The notes below the pieces were generated by a model, which had not been told where the DNA came from, did no database searches, and worked only from the letters and a program-made list of their open reading frames with translations. The position numbers and the translations under genes were made by a program. Shown piece after piece: positions 43,536 to 52,773 of a stretch of 64,000 nucleotides of DNA (positions are counted from its first letter, which is position 1; each line of letters begins with the position of its first letter). The DNA comes from J054 sp965223095 (GTDB lineage: Bacteria; Pseudomonadota; Gammaproteobacteria; Steroidobacterales; GCA-2729495): assembly GCA_965223095.1 (NCBI GenBank), contig OZ244979.1, positions 1,426,001 to 1,490,000 on the forward strand, in the 5' to 3' direction.

Positions 43536-44971
43536 GCGGCGACCCATCCATAGGCTGTATTGCTGGGTAGCGCGCCGGAATCCCGGTAGGTTTGTTTCAT
43601 GGCAGTCAATTTGTCCGTCGGTATGGCTTTTCTTTGCGCTGCCACATCGATGTCATAAAGTCGCGCGCCATTTAAACCAAAGATCTTTTCTCTGGCTTGA
43701 GCGGTGAGTTCGGGATAGCCAAACTTATCCCGCAGGTTTTCAGGAATCTGGAAGCGCCGGAAGGCTTCAATAATCCACTGCGGCGACCCCCACCAGATAC
43801 AGTCTGTGCCCCACAAGATGTGTTCCTCGCCAAAACCATCCAGCAACTGACCCAACAGGTGCCCGGTAATTTCCGGGTGCGTGACCACCGAAAAGGCGAA
43901 CACCGTGCCCAATTCCGCGTACACATTGGCCAGCTCGGGATCGCCTTTGCGAGCCTTGGCCAGTTCAGTCGTCCACTCGATGTTGCCATCTTCGCCAATA
44001 CCACTTTTGCCCGGCGGCAGGCTCGACACCATATGCCGCATGCCTGAGTGATAGATGATGAAGTTTAGATCGGGAAAATCCTTGGCGGCGACGAGGATAT
44101 CGTCGGGCGTCCAATAGTAGTACTTGGGTTTGCCCTTGGGTCCCGGGCCGGGCAGGGGTAAGCCTTTGTGAAAACTGATGTTCTTGATACCTTGCTCTAG
44201 AGATTTTTCCAGAAACGGGTAGGCCACTTTTTCATCGTCCAAGCGCCAGGGGCTAACGGGATTCCCCGTGTAGCACTTCCAGCCGTCGATGCCCAGCTCC
44301 TCGACTTGGTAATCCATGTCATCGCGCCAACCCTCGGCCGTGGGATCGGCGAGTCCGTGGCTCAGCATGCGTTGCGAGCCCGCGGTCTTATTGATCAGGT
44401 CGCGCGTTGCCACCATGCCTTCGGCGGGAATGGCGAAATGTTCTTTGTCGCCGATGACCGCGCCCGACATCATGGCCATGACCGTGTCGCTATCGAAGAA
44501 TATTTCCTTCATATAGTTTTCACGATGCAAATCATCTTCGCCGGGCGGCGCCTCCGCCAGGATCGGGTTCAGGCCCAACTTACCCGTCATGGTGCGAAAA
44601 GCTTTCGGTCCCGCGATGCTGTCTTTGACATGATGAGTTTGAATATCCAGGATGAATTGATCCTTGGGCCAGGCCTCGCCAAAAGCAGCTGCTTCTAGGG
44701 CTTCGGTTTCCGAGACTTGGTAGTTCGCACCGAATACCTTGTTCATGGCTAAGAAGGCTGCGGCCATGCCACCAGAAGAGAGCAAAAAGTCGCGTCGCGA
44801 TAGGCCCAGACGGCGGCCATACTCATCCGCCATGGACAGCAGCAATTCTTCGACCTTGCGTTGGTCCATGGTCTGCGGCATGGGCTCAAATTCTTCGTTG
44901 GAGACCACTTGGGTCGGCAGTGGTGTACGCACCCCGGTGAGTTGGTCTTTACGGCTTTTGCGAATCCACAT
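43532..44971 (-). CDS. Tat-exported amidohydrolase (amidohydrolase_2 type)
   Basis: The 479-residue product carries a Tat motif after an extended N-terminus: SRRDFLLSSGGMAAAFLA near residues 58-75. The hydrolase or decarboxylase domain follows: FILDIQTHHVKD at the first strand (the family's metal-binding HxH position is HH here), LNFIIYHSGM, and EEHILWGTDCIWWGSPQW with the last Asp. This is the ACMS decarboxylase/isoorotate decarboxylase-like superfamily PF04909. The predicted periplasmic location is unusual. It overlaps the cytochrome by 4 bases. Confidence 0.82.
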   Translation of the reverse strand: MWIRKSRKDQLTGVRTPLPTQVVSNEEFEPMPQTMDQRKVEELLLSMADEYGRRLGLSRRDFLLSSGGMAAAFLAMNKVFGANYQVSETEALEAAAFGEAWPKDQFILDIQTHHVKDSIAGPKAFRTMTGKLGLNPILAEAPPGEDDLHRENYMKEIFFDSDTVMAMMSGAVIGDKEHFAIPAEGMVATRDLINKTAGSQRMLSHGLADPTAEGWRDDMDYQVEELGIDGWKCYTGNPVSPWRLDDEKVAYPFLEKSLEQGIKNISFHKGLPLPGPGPKGKPKYYYWTPDDILVAAKDFPDLNFIIYHSGMRHMVSSLPPGKSGIGEDGNIEWTTELAKARKGDPELANVYAELGTVFAFSVVTHPEITGHLLGQLLDGFGEEHILWGTDCIWWGSPQWIIEAFRRFQIPENLRDKFGYPELTAQAREKIFGLNGARLYDIDVAAQRKAIPTDKLTAMKQTYRDSGALPSNTAYGWVAA

Positions 44972-45101
44972 GGTTGAGGTCGCTCCTGTTCTTATGCTCC
45001 CGACGCAGGTTCGCGCGCAGATGTATAGCTGTCAATGGCGCTTGCTCCGCTATTCGATGTGTGGCGGGGGCTTACGTTTCGCCTTTAGAACCAATAGGCG
45101 G

Positions 45102-45767
45102 TTAGGCCGGATCGCCCACGTCTTCATGCGGAATGCTGGCGGTTTCGGCTTCGGCGGCCCGTAGCCACTGGGTCATCACCGGGTGGGCCGTCAGGTTTTG
45201 CGCATACTCGGCGGCCGCAACAGGTAGCTCCCAAGCGTAACTGCGGGCGCGCATGACCACAGGCGCGAACATGGCATCGGCGATACAAAAACTGCCGTAG
45301 AGCCAGGGGCCGGCGCGCCCGAAGCGGCCGCGGCACTCGCTCCAAAGTTCGCCAATGCGCTGGATGTCGGCCATGGCTGCGGCGGAGGGTGATGCGATGC
45401 GGCGCCGGGCCCGGCAGTTCATGGGAAATTCCTCGCGCATGGCATGAAACCCGGCGTGCATTTCGTGACTCGCGGAACGTGCATGGGCGCGGGCCGGCGG
45501 ATCAGCAGGCCAATCATCCAAGTCAAAGATTTCCGCGACGTATTCGCAAATCGCGAGGGATTCCCAGACATAGGTCTTGTTGTGCAAGAGTATGGGTACG
45601 CGCCCCGTCGGCGAATACTTACGAATTTCCTCTTGTGTATTGGCTTGATCCAGCAGGATTAGGACCTCTTCGAATTCCAGGTCCGCCATGCGCATGAAGA
45701 ACCACGGGCGTAGCGACCATGACGAGTAGTTCTTGTTACCAATGAACAGAGTGAGCTGATCAGACAT
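45102..45767 (-). CDS. Glutathione S-transferase family protein
   Basis: The 221-residue protein begins LTLFIGNKNYSSWSLRPWFFM, the thioredoxin-fold start used by a common bacterial GST class, with the active-site Ser in SSWS and the glutathione-binding ESLAICEY motif (Glu-Ser) near residue 68. The C-terminal domain is helical, with CIADAMFAPVVMRA typical of GST. It sits between the oxidase and amidohydrolase genes, which suggests conjugation or isomerisation of a reactive intermediate. Confidence 0.88.
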   Translation of the reverse strand: MSDQLTLFIGNKNYSSWSLRPWFFMRMADLEFEEVLILLDQANTQEEIRKYSPTGRVPILLHNKTYVWESLAICEYVAEIFDLDDWPADPPARAHARSASHEMHAGFHAMREEFPMNCRARRRIASPSAAAMADIQRIGELWSECRGRFGRAGPWLYGSFCIADAMFAPVVMRARSYAWELPVAAAEYAQNLTAHPVMTQWLRAAEAETASIPHEDVGDPA

Positions 45768-45785
45768 AGATAAACTTCCTCCAAA

Positions 45786-47246
45786 TTAGCCCGCGGCAAT
45801 TTCTTGTGCGACTCGCTCGGCCGAGGCCATGGCGGATTCCAGCCCATGTTCTCGCCGGCGCGTATGCTCGCCGGCAAAATGCAGAAGGCCTTCGGCGGCA
45901 GAAATTTCCTGCGCCAATTCGTTGACCTGTCTCGCCGCGTAACTAAAGCCGCAACCGCCGATATAAGCTGTACGTCCCCAAGCTTGATGACCCATCAATT
46001 CAAGTTTGCCTTGCGCCGCCGGCCGGATTTTTGTCAGCTGTTCGATCACGAACTTGCCGGCTTCAGCCACCGGGAGTTGATCGATACGCCGGCTGCCGGC
46101 GCCATTGATCCACACCAATAGCGTATGTACCTCATCGTCGTTATCCGTCAGCGCGAAGACGCGTTCTAGCGGTCCGTCGCTCCACAGGCTCGGCTGCAGA
46201 CCGTCTTGTTCCCAAAACGGCGCGGTGGGCCTGAGATAGAACTTAGTCGCTGCGTAGTATTCGCCGTTTGCCGCAGCTGTGACCTTGGCGGGCGATAGTC
46301 CGGGGCGAAAATCTATGTGTCTCAGGGCGGTTAGAGGTAGGGCGCAGATCAGTCGTGCCGCTCGATATCGGCTGCCATCTAGGCAAGTCACTTCGACGGT
46401 CTTGGTATCTTGCTCGACTCGGACGGCGGCTTGCTGCAAGCGGGGCGCCTGCTCCAGCGTCGCGGCCATAGCTTCGGGTAAACGCTGATTGCCGCCGGCG
46501 ATTTGTCGCAGGGGCGCAATTTTTTCGCCCGCCGCCGTGCGTTGTTTCCAAGCCGTGATGCCGGCCCGCGTCCGGGCGTTATCACGAAACATCGCCAGCG
46601 CGGAGGTGCGTTCCACGGCATTGCCGTTGTAGGTATGGCCGATGAGGTCGATGGCCGCGGGTGAGACACCGTTCTTGCGCAAATAGTCTCCGATGGGGAT
46701 ATCAAGCGGGGCATGTTCTGGCTTAAGCCAGTCATCGAGTTCCACGAGCGGGTTCAGACCATTTAAGAAATGGCTTTCCAGGCGGCTCGGTTCAATGACG
46801 CGCTCATCGCCCACGGTTTGATTGACCTTGGTGTTCGCCCACTTGTCCGCGGGTACTAGTTGGCCGCCCACATGATAGGTGAATGGCCGCACTTTAATGC
46901 TTGATGGTACGACCGAAAGATCTAGGCGCCTGGCCATATCCAAGACGCGGGCATAGAGTACGCCGATATCGCTGGCGCCCAGTTCGTGCAAGTGGCCAGC
47001 AAAATTTTTGGTCTGAACTCGCCCGCCGACATGATCCGAGGCCTCCAGTACCGTTACCCGGTAGCCCAATTCTTCTAGAATCATCGCGCTATTCAGACCA
47101 GCAAGCCCGGCACCCAGCACGATTACGTCAGCAGTTTCCGCCGCACGCAGACCATTGCCCGAACCTAAAACCAGTCCGGCCGCGCCGCTGGCGGCGATGA
47201 AGTGTCGACGGCTCAGGCCACCGAATCTTGAATTTCTACTTGCCAT
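45786..47246 (-). CDS. Tat-exported flavin amine oxidase
   Basis: This 486-residue flavoprotein has a Tat signal at the start (LSRRHFIAASGAAGLVLG), followed by the FAD Rossmann site VIVLGAGLAGLNSAMILEEL (about 41-60) and VLEASDHVGGRVQT. The C-terminal FAD motif reads GLLHFAGEHTRRREHGLES, where the family usually has GLYFAGE. It should oxidise an amine or a C-C/C-N bond with oxygen in the periplasm. It is the most upstream gene of the minus-strand cluster, 18 bases before the GST gene, divergent from the SDR. Confidence 0.9.
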   Translation of the reverse strand: MASRNSRFGGLSRRHFIAASGAAGLVLGSGNGLRAAETADVIVLGAGLAGLNSAMILEELGYRVTVLEASDHVGGRVQTKNFAGHLHELGASDIGVLYARVLDMARRLDLSVVPSSIKVRPFTYHVGGQLVPADKWANTKVNQTVGDERVIEPSRLESHFLNGLNPLVELDDWLKPEHAPLDIPIGDYLRKNGVSPAAIDLIGHTYNGNAVERTSALAMFRDNARTRAGITAWKQRTAAGEKIAPLRQIAGGNQRLPEAMAATLEQAPRLQQAAVRVEQDTKTVEVTCLDGSRYRAARLICALPLTALRHIDFRPGLSPAKVTAAANGEYYAATKFYLRPTAPFWEQDGLQPSLWSDGPLERVFALTDNDDEVHTLLVWINGAGSRRIDQLPVAEAGKFVIEQLTKIRPAAQGKLELMGHQAWGRTAYIGGCGFSYAARQVNELAQEISAAEGLLHFAGEHTRRREHGLESAMASAERVAQEIAAG

Positions 47247-47565
47247 CGCCTTTGTCCTTACCGGTCATGGTGCGACGCTGCATTATCTGCTCGTGTCAAT
47301 GGTACCAGCCAGTTTGTGCCCTGGTTAATTGGCTGGAATCGTCGTCGGGCTATCCGGTGGCTCCTCGCCACAAACCTTGGGCACTGTTCGCATAGTACTT
47401 TCACGCCGGATTACGCCCAATGGGTTGCATCATTGATCCTGTCGTAGCGCCCTTGCAGCCATAGTGTTTTCATACTGGTCACTGCTCATGTTGATTTTTG
47501 GGTGAGCACGATGTGGGCCTAGAATTGCTAGGTCGCTAGCCGCGCTATTTCATCTAGGAAATGCC
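47247..47565. other. 319-base divergent promoter region
   Basis: This region separates the amine oxidase and SDR starts. I found no gene, no repeats longer than 8 bases and no palindrome. Promoters for both divergent units must be here, but none scores well by eye. Confidence 0.4.
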
Positions 47566-48363
47566 ATGTTTGCTCTGCAACTTCGTTCTCTAATTGCGCC
47601 GTTGTTAGTCTGCGCCACCGCCTTGCCAGCCAATGCATCTTTTAAAACAGATAGTCCGACGGTACTGATTACCGGTTCGAATCGCGGCATTGGACTGGCC
47701 TTCGTCGATCACTACGCCCAGGCGGGTTGGAATGTGATTGCGACGGCGCGCAATCCCGACAAGGCTCTTGAATTGCTGGCCCTCGCCGAAAAATTTTCGC
47801 GTTTGCGTATTGAGGCCTTGGATGTCACGGACCACCGACGCATTGATGAGCTGGCCGATCAGTATCGCAATCAGTCTATTGACTTACTCATCAACAACGC
47901 GGCGATCCTCGGCCCGCTACCTGAGCAAACCGTGGGTGGATTGGATTTTGAGCTATTTCAACAGGTCATGGCTGTTAACACTTATGCCCCGCTATATATG
48001 TCCCAAGCTTTCACCGAACATGTCGCGGCCAGCGAGCAGAAGAAAATTGTCTCTTTGGCCAGCGGCCTGGCTTCTCTGAGTGGCACCAGCCGCATGCGTG
48101 GCTTGTACTACTATCGAATGAGTAAAGCCGCGCTGAATATGGGTATGCGCGGCCTGCGGGCAGATCTGTCCCGGCGGGGCATCATCGTTGCTTTGGTCGC
48201 GCCCGGCCTAGTCGGTACGCAGCTACTCGCCGATTCGGGGTTTCGTGGCAAGTCCATTACGCCGGCAGAAAGTGTGACCAAAATGTCGAAGATCATTGCT
48301 GGCCTGAGCATCGATGACAAAGGCGAGCCGATTAATGTCAATGGGAAGACTATTCCTTGGTAG
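47566..48363 (+). CDS. Short-chain dehydrogenase/reductase with predicted signal peptide
   Basis: This 265-residue SDR has the complete classical set: cofactor site TGSNRGIG (residues 36-43), NNAA near residue 110, a Ser near residue 168 and the catalytic YxxxK (Tyr183-Lys187). Preceding it is a hydrophobic segment that reads as a Sec signal peptide (LRSLIAPLLVCATALPANA, cleavage near residue 24). There is no internal Met before the Rossmann motif, so this N-terminus is probably real. It lies 47 bases ahead of the molybdopterin enzyme. Confidence 0.82.
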   Translation: MFALQLRSLIAPLLVCATALPANASFKTDSPTVLITGSNRGIGLAFVDHYAQAGWNVIATARNPDKALELLALAEKFSRLRIEALDVTDHRRIDELADQYRNQSIDLLINNAAILGPLPEQTVGGLDFELFQQVMAVNTYAPLYMSQAFTEHVAASEQKKIVSLASGLASLSGTSRMRGLYYYRMSKAALNMGMRGLRADLSRRGIIVALVAPGLVGTQLLADSGFRGKSITPAESVTKMSKIIAGLSIDDKGEPINVNGKTIPW

Positions 48364-48410
48364 CGCAATCGTTGCATCAATCATGGTTCTAGTTTGATCA
48401 TCATTACAAG

Positions 48411-50621
48411 ATGAGTAATTCAAAGTTAAGTCGCCGCCGTTGGCTAAAAGGCGCCGCCGCGATCGCCGGTGGTGGCTTGGTGCTAGCCCTGTTCCGCGAA
48501 GATTTGAAAGAGCGTTCCTTGGCAACGCAGGCTAATACTTTGGAGCCGAATGCCTACCTGCAAATTGCACCGTCGGGTCAAATCGTTCTGCAAGTTGACA
48601 AAGCGGAAATGGGGCAGGGTGTCATGACCGGTTTCGTTACATTAATGGCTGAAGAACTGCGCGTACGCCCCGATCAAATTACCGCCCGTTTGGCACCCGT
48701 GCACGCTTTATTCCAAGACCCAACCCAAATCACGGGTGAAAGCAAAAGTATGCGGACACGGTGGCTAAAGATTCGGCGCACCGGCGCAGCCGCAAGAGAA
48801 ATGCTCCGTATGGCCGCGGCAAAGCGCTGGTCCACTGCCGTCGAAGATGTCCTGTTGCCCGGCGATGGCACGCTTGTTAATGCAAATACTAACGAGCAAA
48901 TAGAGTACGGCCTGGTTGCTGGCGCCGCCGCCGGTTTGGCGGTACCTCGTGATCCTTCGCTGCGCTCGCCCCAAGACTACCAATGGATAGGCACGCGCGT
49001 TGCGCGCCCGGATATTCCGGAAAAAGTTAGGGGTGCGCCCCTGTATGGCATTGATGTCCGCGTCCCCGAGCAAGTTACGGCCGTAATTGCCCGACCCAAA
49101 AGAGTGGGTGATCTCCTAGTGAGCTTCGATGCCGTCACGGCGCGCAAAGCACGGGGGGTGTACGACATTGTCGAAATTTCCGCCGGTGTTGCTGTATTGG
49201 CCGAGTCGTTTTGGTATGCCCAGCAGGCAATTCGGAAACTTAAACTAGACTGGCACCCAGGTCCCGCGGCCGGCGTCGACCAGGGCGGTCTGCGCCGCGA
49301 GCAACAGGCGATTCTGAACGCGGATACCGCCGTCCTTGCCCGCGATGATGGCGATGTGGATCAGTTTTTATCGGCATCGGGCTTTAGTTCAGCTGAGTAC
49401 TTTACGCCTTTTCTTGCCCACGCGCCCATGGAAACCATGAATGCGACCGTTAGGCTAAGCGAGCAGCAATGCGAACTCTGGTTGCCAACCCAAGTGCCCG
49501 ATATGGCCCGGGAGTTGGCTAGTCAAATGACGGGACTAAGCCGTGATCAAGTGACGGTTCACAGTACTTTCATCGGCGGCGGATTTGGCCGCCGCGCCCT
49601 CACGGACCTGGTGGCTGAAGTCGTCGCCATCGCCCAGCAAACGGACCGGCCCGTACAACTGGTTTGGAGCCGTGAAGAAGACATCCGCTTTGACTATTTT
49701 CGCAGTGCGACTAGCCATCGCTTGCAGGCCCGCCTAGACCCTGACGGGCGTATCAGTGGCTGGCGCCATCAGCTGGTCGCGCCCATTCTGACCCATCAAC
49801 TCATGAAAGTCGGTCTGGCCACGGTGTTACCCGAGTGGTTATCGGGTAACCCCACGGACGCGTTGGGGGACCTTTCCTTCAAAGTGCAGCGGCGATTTGT
49901 CGGACCTTGGCAAGCCGGTGATGGTTCAAAAACCTTGCCCTATCAGGTGCCCAATGTTCGAGTCGAGATGAGCTATTGGGAGCCAGCCGTCCGCCTGGGT
50001 ATTTGGCGTTCCGTGGGTAATTCTTACAATGCCTTCGCGGTTGAAAGCTTTATCGATGAGCTGGCGCATGCTGCCGGTGTGGATGCCGCGGAGTTTCGTC
50101 GTCGTCACCTCGAGGATCAGCCGAGGCAATTAGCGCTGTTGAGTAAATTGTTGCTGGCGAGCCGTTGGGGTGAGTCCGCCACAGGAAATTTTCAAGGCTT
50201 GGCCATGCACAGTTGCTTTGGCTCTATTTGCGGCCAGGTTGCCGAAGTGAAGCTTGCCGATTCGGGAAAAATTCAAGTTCGCAAAGTCACCTGTGTTATT
50301 GACTGTGGCACACCGATTAATCCTGATGTTATACGCGCGCAAATGGAAGGTGGAATCATCGACGGGCTAACCGCCGCTTTGTATGGTGAGATCGATATTC
50401 AAGATGGCCAGGTTCGACAAAGTAATTTCCATGATTATCCCATGCTGCGCCTAGCCGATACGCCAGATATTGAAGTCGTCATTATGGATTCCGCGGAGCC
50501 GCCTACGGGCGTGGGTGAAACGGGATTGCCGCCCATCGCCCCCGCCGTTGCGAATGCGGTTTTTGCAGCAAGCGGCGTGCGCTTGCGTGATCTGCCGTTG
50601 CGGCTGCCTTCATCCGCTTGA
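48411..50621 (+). CDS. Molybdopterin-binding subunit, xanthine dehydrogenase family (IorB-like)
   Basis: The 736-residue protein resembles isoquinoline 1-oxidoreductase beta subunit (IorB), the large Mo subunit. The N-terminus carries a Tat-like twin-arginine sequence (SRRRWLKGAAAIAGGGLVLAL). Cofactor motifs are in place: GQGVMTGF near residue 65, GGGFGRR near 388 and the catalytic glutamate in GVGETGLPP near residue 700. Normally it pairs with a small 2Fe-2S subunit, which is not adjacent. It could oxidise N-heteroaromatics or aldehydes, with electrons passing to a cytochrome such as that at 43119. Confidence 0.85.
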   Translation: MSNSKLSRRRWLKGAAAIAGGGLVLALFREDLKERSLATQANTLEPNAYLQIAPSGQIVLQVDKAEMGQGVMTGFVTLMAEELRVRPDQITARLAPVHALFQDPTQITGESKSMRTRWLKIRRTGAAAREMLRMAAAKRWSTAVEDVLLPGDGTLVNANTNEQIEYGLVAGAAAGLAVPRDPSLRSPQDYQWIGTRVARPDIPEKVRGAPLYGIDVRVPEQVTAVIARPKRVGDLLVSFDAVTARKARGVYDIVEISAGVAVLAESFWYAQQAIRKLKLDWHPGPAAGVDQGGLRREQQAILNADTAVLARDDGDVDQFLSASGFSSAEYFTPFLAHAPMETMNATVRLSEQQCELWLPTQVPDMARELASQMTGLSRDQVTVHSTFIGGGFGRRALTDLVAEVVAIAQQTDRPVQLVWSREEDIRFDYFRSATSHRLQARLDPDGRISGWRHQLVAPILTHQLMKVGLATVLPEWLSGNPTDALGDLSFKVQRRFVGPWQAGDGSKTLPYQVPNVRVEMSYWEPAVRLGIWRSVGNSYNAFAVESFIDELAHAAGVDAAEFRRRHLEDQPRQLALLSKLLLASRWGESATGNFQGLAMHSCFGSICGQVAEVKLADSGKIQVRKVTCVIDCGTPINPDVIRAQMEGGIIDGLTAALYGEIDIQDGQVRQSNFHDYPMLRLADTPDIEVVIMDSAEPPTGVGETGLPPIAPAVANAVFAASGVRLRDLPLRLPSSA

Positions 50622-50710
50622 GGCGTGAGCTTAAGTCGTTAGCCGATATCCGCGGTAATGCGTGGGCCGTCTGTCAGGCAGCCGCCAGCTGCGGCAGTCA
50701 CGGAGCTTTG

Positions 50711-51130
50711 TCAGACTGTGTCCTTGGGCCAAACGCCGAGCACCGCGCCTGCGGCAACGCCATTCAGCAGTAAATGCAGCGTATCGAGACCGAGGATATC
50801 TAAGCCTTCTACGCCATATACATAACCGTACAAGCGCCCACCCACGAGCAAGAACAGCGCCATCCAAAAGCCGGTTGATACGCCCGACATAAGGTCGCTG
50901 GCCTCCCGCCACTTGATGGCGAAGGCGACGCCGGTGGCAATCATCAGCGGCATGATGGGTGACAAGGGCATTCGCGACATGCCGACGGCTTCCATTTCCT
51001 GGGCTGAGATGCCCGACCACGCCATCCAGGTTTCGCTGGGTACCAGGACGCCATAAATGATGAAGCCGACTGCGTAGATTGCCAGCGCGGCCACCAGGAT
51101 CGATAGGATCTTGATACCGAAGATTTGCAT
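50711..51130 (-). CDS. Small membrane protein, DUF1761-like
   Basis: The 139-residue product has four predicted helices (about 7-29, 58-72, 83-103, 115-133). The opening LVAALAIYAVGFIIYGVLVPSETW and the mid-protein MPLMIATGVAF segment resemble the DUF1761 family, whose function is unknown. It is convergent with the molybdopterin gene and divergent from the NmrA gene. No ligand site seen. Confidence 0.65.
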   Translation of the reverse strand: MQIFGIKILSILVAALAIYAVGFIIYGVLVPSETWMAWSGISAQEMEAVGMSRMPLSPIMPLMIATGVAFAIKWREASDLMSGVSTGFWMALFLLVGGRLYGYVYGVEGLDILGLDTLHLLLNGVAAGAVLGVWPKDTV

Positions 51131-51376
51131 GATCAGCGTCTCCGTAATCGATTGAAATTGATCGTGATATTTGAGTATACGCCAGACTTTCGCTAGCCGG
51201 GAATTCTACCGGCGGCGACTGGGGCGAATATCCGGGAACTCCGGCTTGGTCCCGGGCCGAGCTGTTACGGAGTTTTGCCCGCCAAGCAAGCTCGGGTGGT
51301 CGATTCCTGGCTCGCTGATCGGTAGAGTTGCGCCCTGTCGAATCACAAGGGCTGAGAAGCCAAGCGGGGGAAGGTC

Positions 51377-52339
51377 TTGGAAAAACCAACAATTGTCGTC
51401 GTGAACGGAACGGCGGGAGAGGGTTACTGGGCGGTCAATTATTTGCTGCAAACCGGTTGTTTTGATGTGCGCGCAACGGTGCGACGTCCGGATAGTGCCT
51501 TGGCCAATCGTCTGCGGCAGCTAGACGTCGATGGAAATCGCTGCGAGGTTGTGAAGGCAGCCACGGACGATGAAGCAGCCCTCGCCCAAGCCTTTGTCGG
51601 GGCTAATGGCATTTACGGAACTAGTGTCTACAACATCTATGCAAAACGTTATCGCCCCGCCAATCCGCAAGAACTGGCTCAAGCTCACGCGGTCGTTAAC
51701 GCGGCGAAAGCTTGTTCCAGCTTAGAACACTTTGTGTGGCAAACCATGACGCGCTTTGAAATACCGCCCGAAGAACTTGGTTTGGAAAGTCCCATCCATT
51801 TTCGAACCAAGTGGTGGTTTGAAGACATAATCAAAGCGGCCGATTTGCCGTGGACCTTCTTGCGCCAGCCGGCTTACATGCGGCAAGTTAAGTTTGGTAT
51901 GCAGTTCAAGAACCGTTTGGTATGGCCTTATCCACCCGACACGCGGCTGGCCTTTGTGACGGAGGAAGATTTGGGCAAATTAGTCGCGGCTATTTTCGCT
52001 AAGGGGGCGACCCTGATGCATCAGGCAATCAATGGCGTTTCCGAGATATTAACGCCGGTCGAGCTGGCGCAAAGAGCACATCGGCTCAATCCTGAGTTTA
52101 ACCCTCGCTATCGGCAGGCCAGCTGGTTGGAAAATGCGTTTTTCGACTATGTACTGGTTGGCTTGAAACCTGCCTTTCGCTATCCCTCGCAAATCAACAA
52201 GAATTTGATGGCGGGTAATTATTTCGCCATGACGCTTGCAGATAAACAGAAATGCGAGGAATTGATTAGCCCTGTCGAGCTATCGACCTTGGAAGATTGG
52301 TTGGTAGAACATTTCGATGAGAAAGCCAAGGCCGCATAG
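51377..52339 (+). CDS. NmrA-like NAD(P)-binding protein
   Basis: The 320-residue protein starts with a Rossmann fold, VVVNGTAGEGYWAVNYLL, in which the usual GxTGxxG is slightly altered. VRATVRRPD (a basic NADP-selecting Arg) and the later ASLEHFVWQTM-type segment fit the NmrA/HSCARG branch of atypical SDRs, which often lack catalysis and act as redox sensors. Start is TTG 51377 with GGGGGAAGG about 3 bases upstream, so this choice is supported. A 140-base gap separates it from a terminator. Confidence 0.78.
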   Translation: MEKPTIVVVNGTAGEGYWAVNYLLQTGCFDVRATVRRPDSALANRLRQLDVDGNRCEVVKAATDDEAALAQAFVGANGIYGTSVYNIYAKRYRPANPQELAQAHAVVNAAKACSSLEHFVWQTMTRFEIPPEELGLESPIHFRTKWWFEDIIKAADLPWTFLRQPAYMRQVKFGMQFKNRLVWPYPPDTRLAFVTEEDLGKLVAAIFAKGATLMHQAINGVSEILTPVELAQRAHRLNPEFNPRYRQASWLENAFFDYVLVGLKPAFRYPSQINKNLMAGNYFAMTLADKQKCEELISPVELSTLEDWLVEHFDEKAKAA

Positions 52340-52479
52340 AGTGGGAAGCTCGGAATTCTTGGCGGCTTGCTAGGCCGTTGGCCAGCGATAGATGGCGGTG
52401 AAATTCGCGTGCGCCGAGCTAAGGCCTTTTTCAGTGTTTTCGTCAGTTCGTAGTCGTTCGCCGATCCGCAAACACGGTT

Positions 52480-52517
52480 AAGCGGCAGGTTCTCCAAAAA
52501 ACCTGCCGCTTATTTTT
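52480..52517 (+). terminator. Rho-independent terminator
   Basis: AAGCGGCAGGT (52480-52490) pairs perfectly with ACCTGCCGCTT (52501-52511), with a 10-base loop, then ATTTTTT. It acts on the plus strand, about 140 bases beyond the NmrA stop, with no other gene between. Confidence 0.9.
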
Positions 52518-52545
52518 TCTCGGTATACCTTTCGGGCCTTACTGC

Positions 52546-52773
52546 TTAACCGCCACCGCGCGGATCGTTGCCGTGGCTGTCCCGGCTTTGAATGCTGCCA
52601 TTTTTACCGTGAATAAATAGTTCACTGCGTTGGTTACGGCTCACTTGCCGACCAAAGCTAACCGCTGTTTGCTTGGTAGCGAAGTGCTTAATCGCACGCT
52701 GGCCGCCGCCCTTTTTCACGTCCCAACCGCCTTTGGCATTAGCGACGACGTGGTGACTTTTCAATTTAGCCAT
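52546..52773 (-). CDS. DUF2188 domain protein
   Basis: The 75-residue protein matches DUF2188 in full: HVVANAKGGWDVKKGGGQRA at the start, then a helix (TKQTAVSFGRQVSRNQ), LFIHGKNGSIQSRDSHGNDPR at the end. The family is small, cytoplasmic and often stress-linked; the function is unknown. Codon use does not differ from neighbours. It is transcribed away from the UbiA gene. A 14-base palindrome at 52824-52837 is 50 bases upstream of the start. Confidence 0.85.
   Translation of the reverse strand: MAKLKSHHVVANAKGGWDVKKGGGQRAIKHFATKQTAVSFGRQVSRNQRSELFIHGKNGSIQSRDSHGNDPRGGG

Noticed and set aside
47671..47690. GGTTCGAATC resembling a tRNA T-loop
   Set aside because: It is inside the SDR cofactor motif codons, and no cloverleaf can be built around it.
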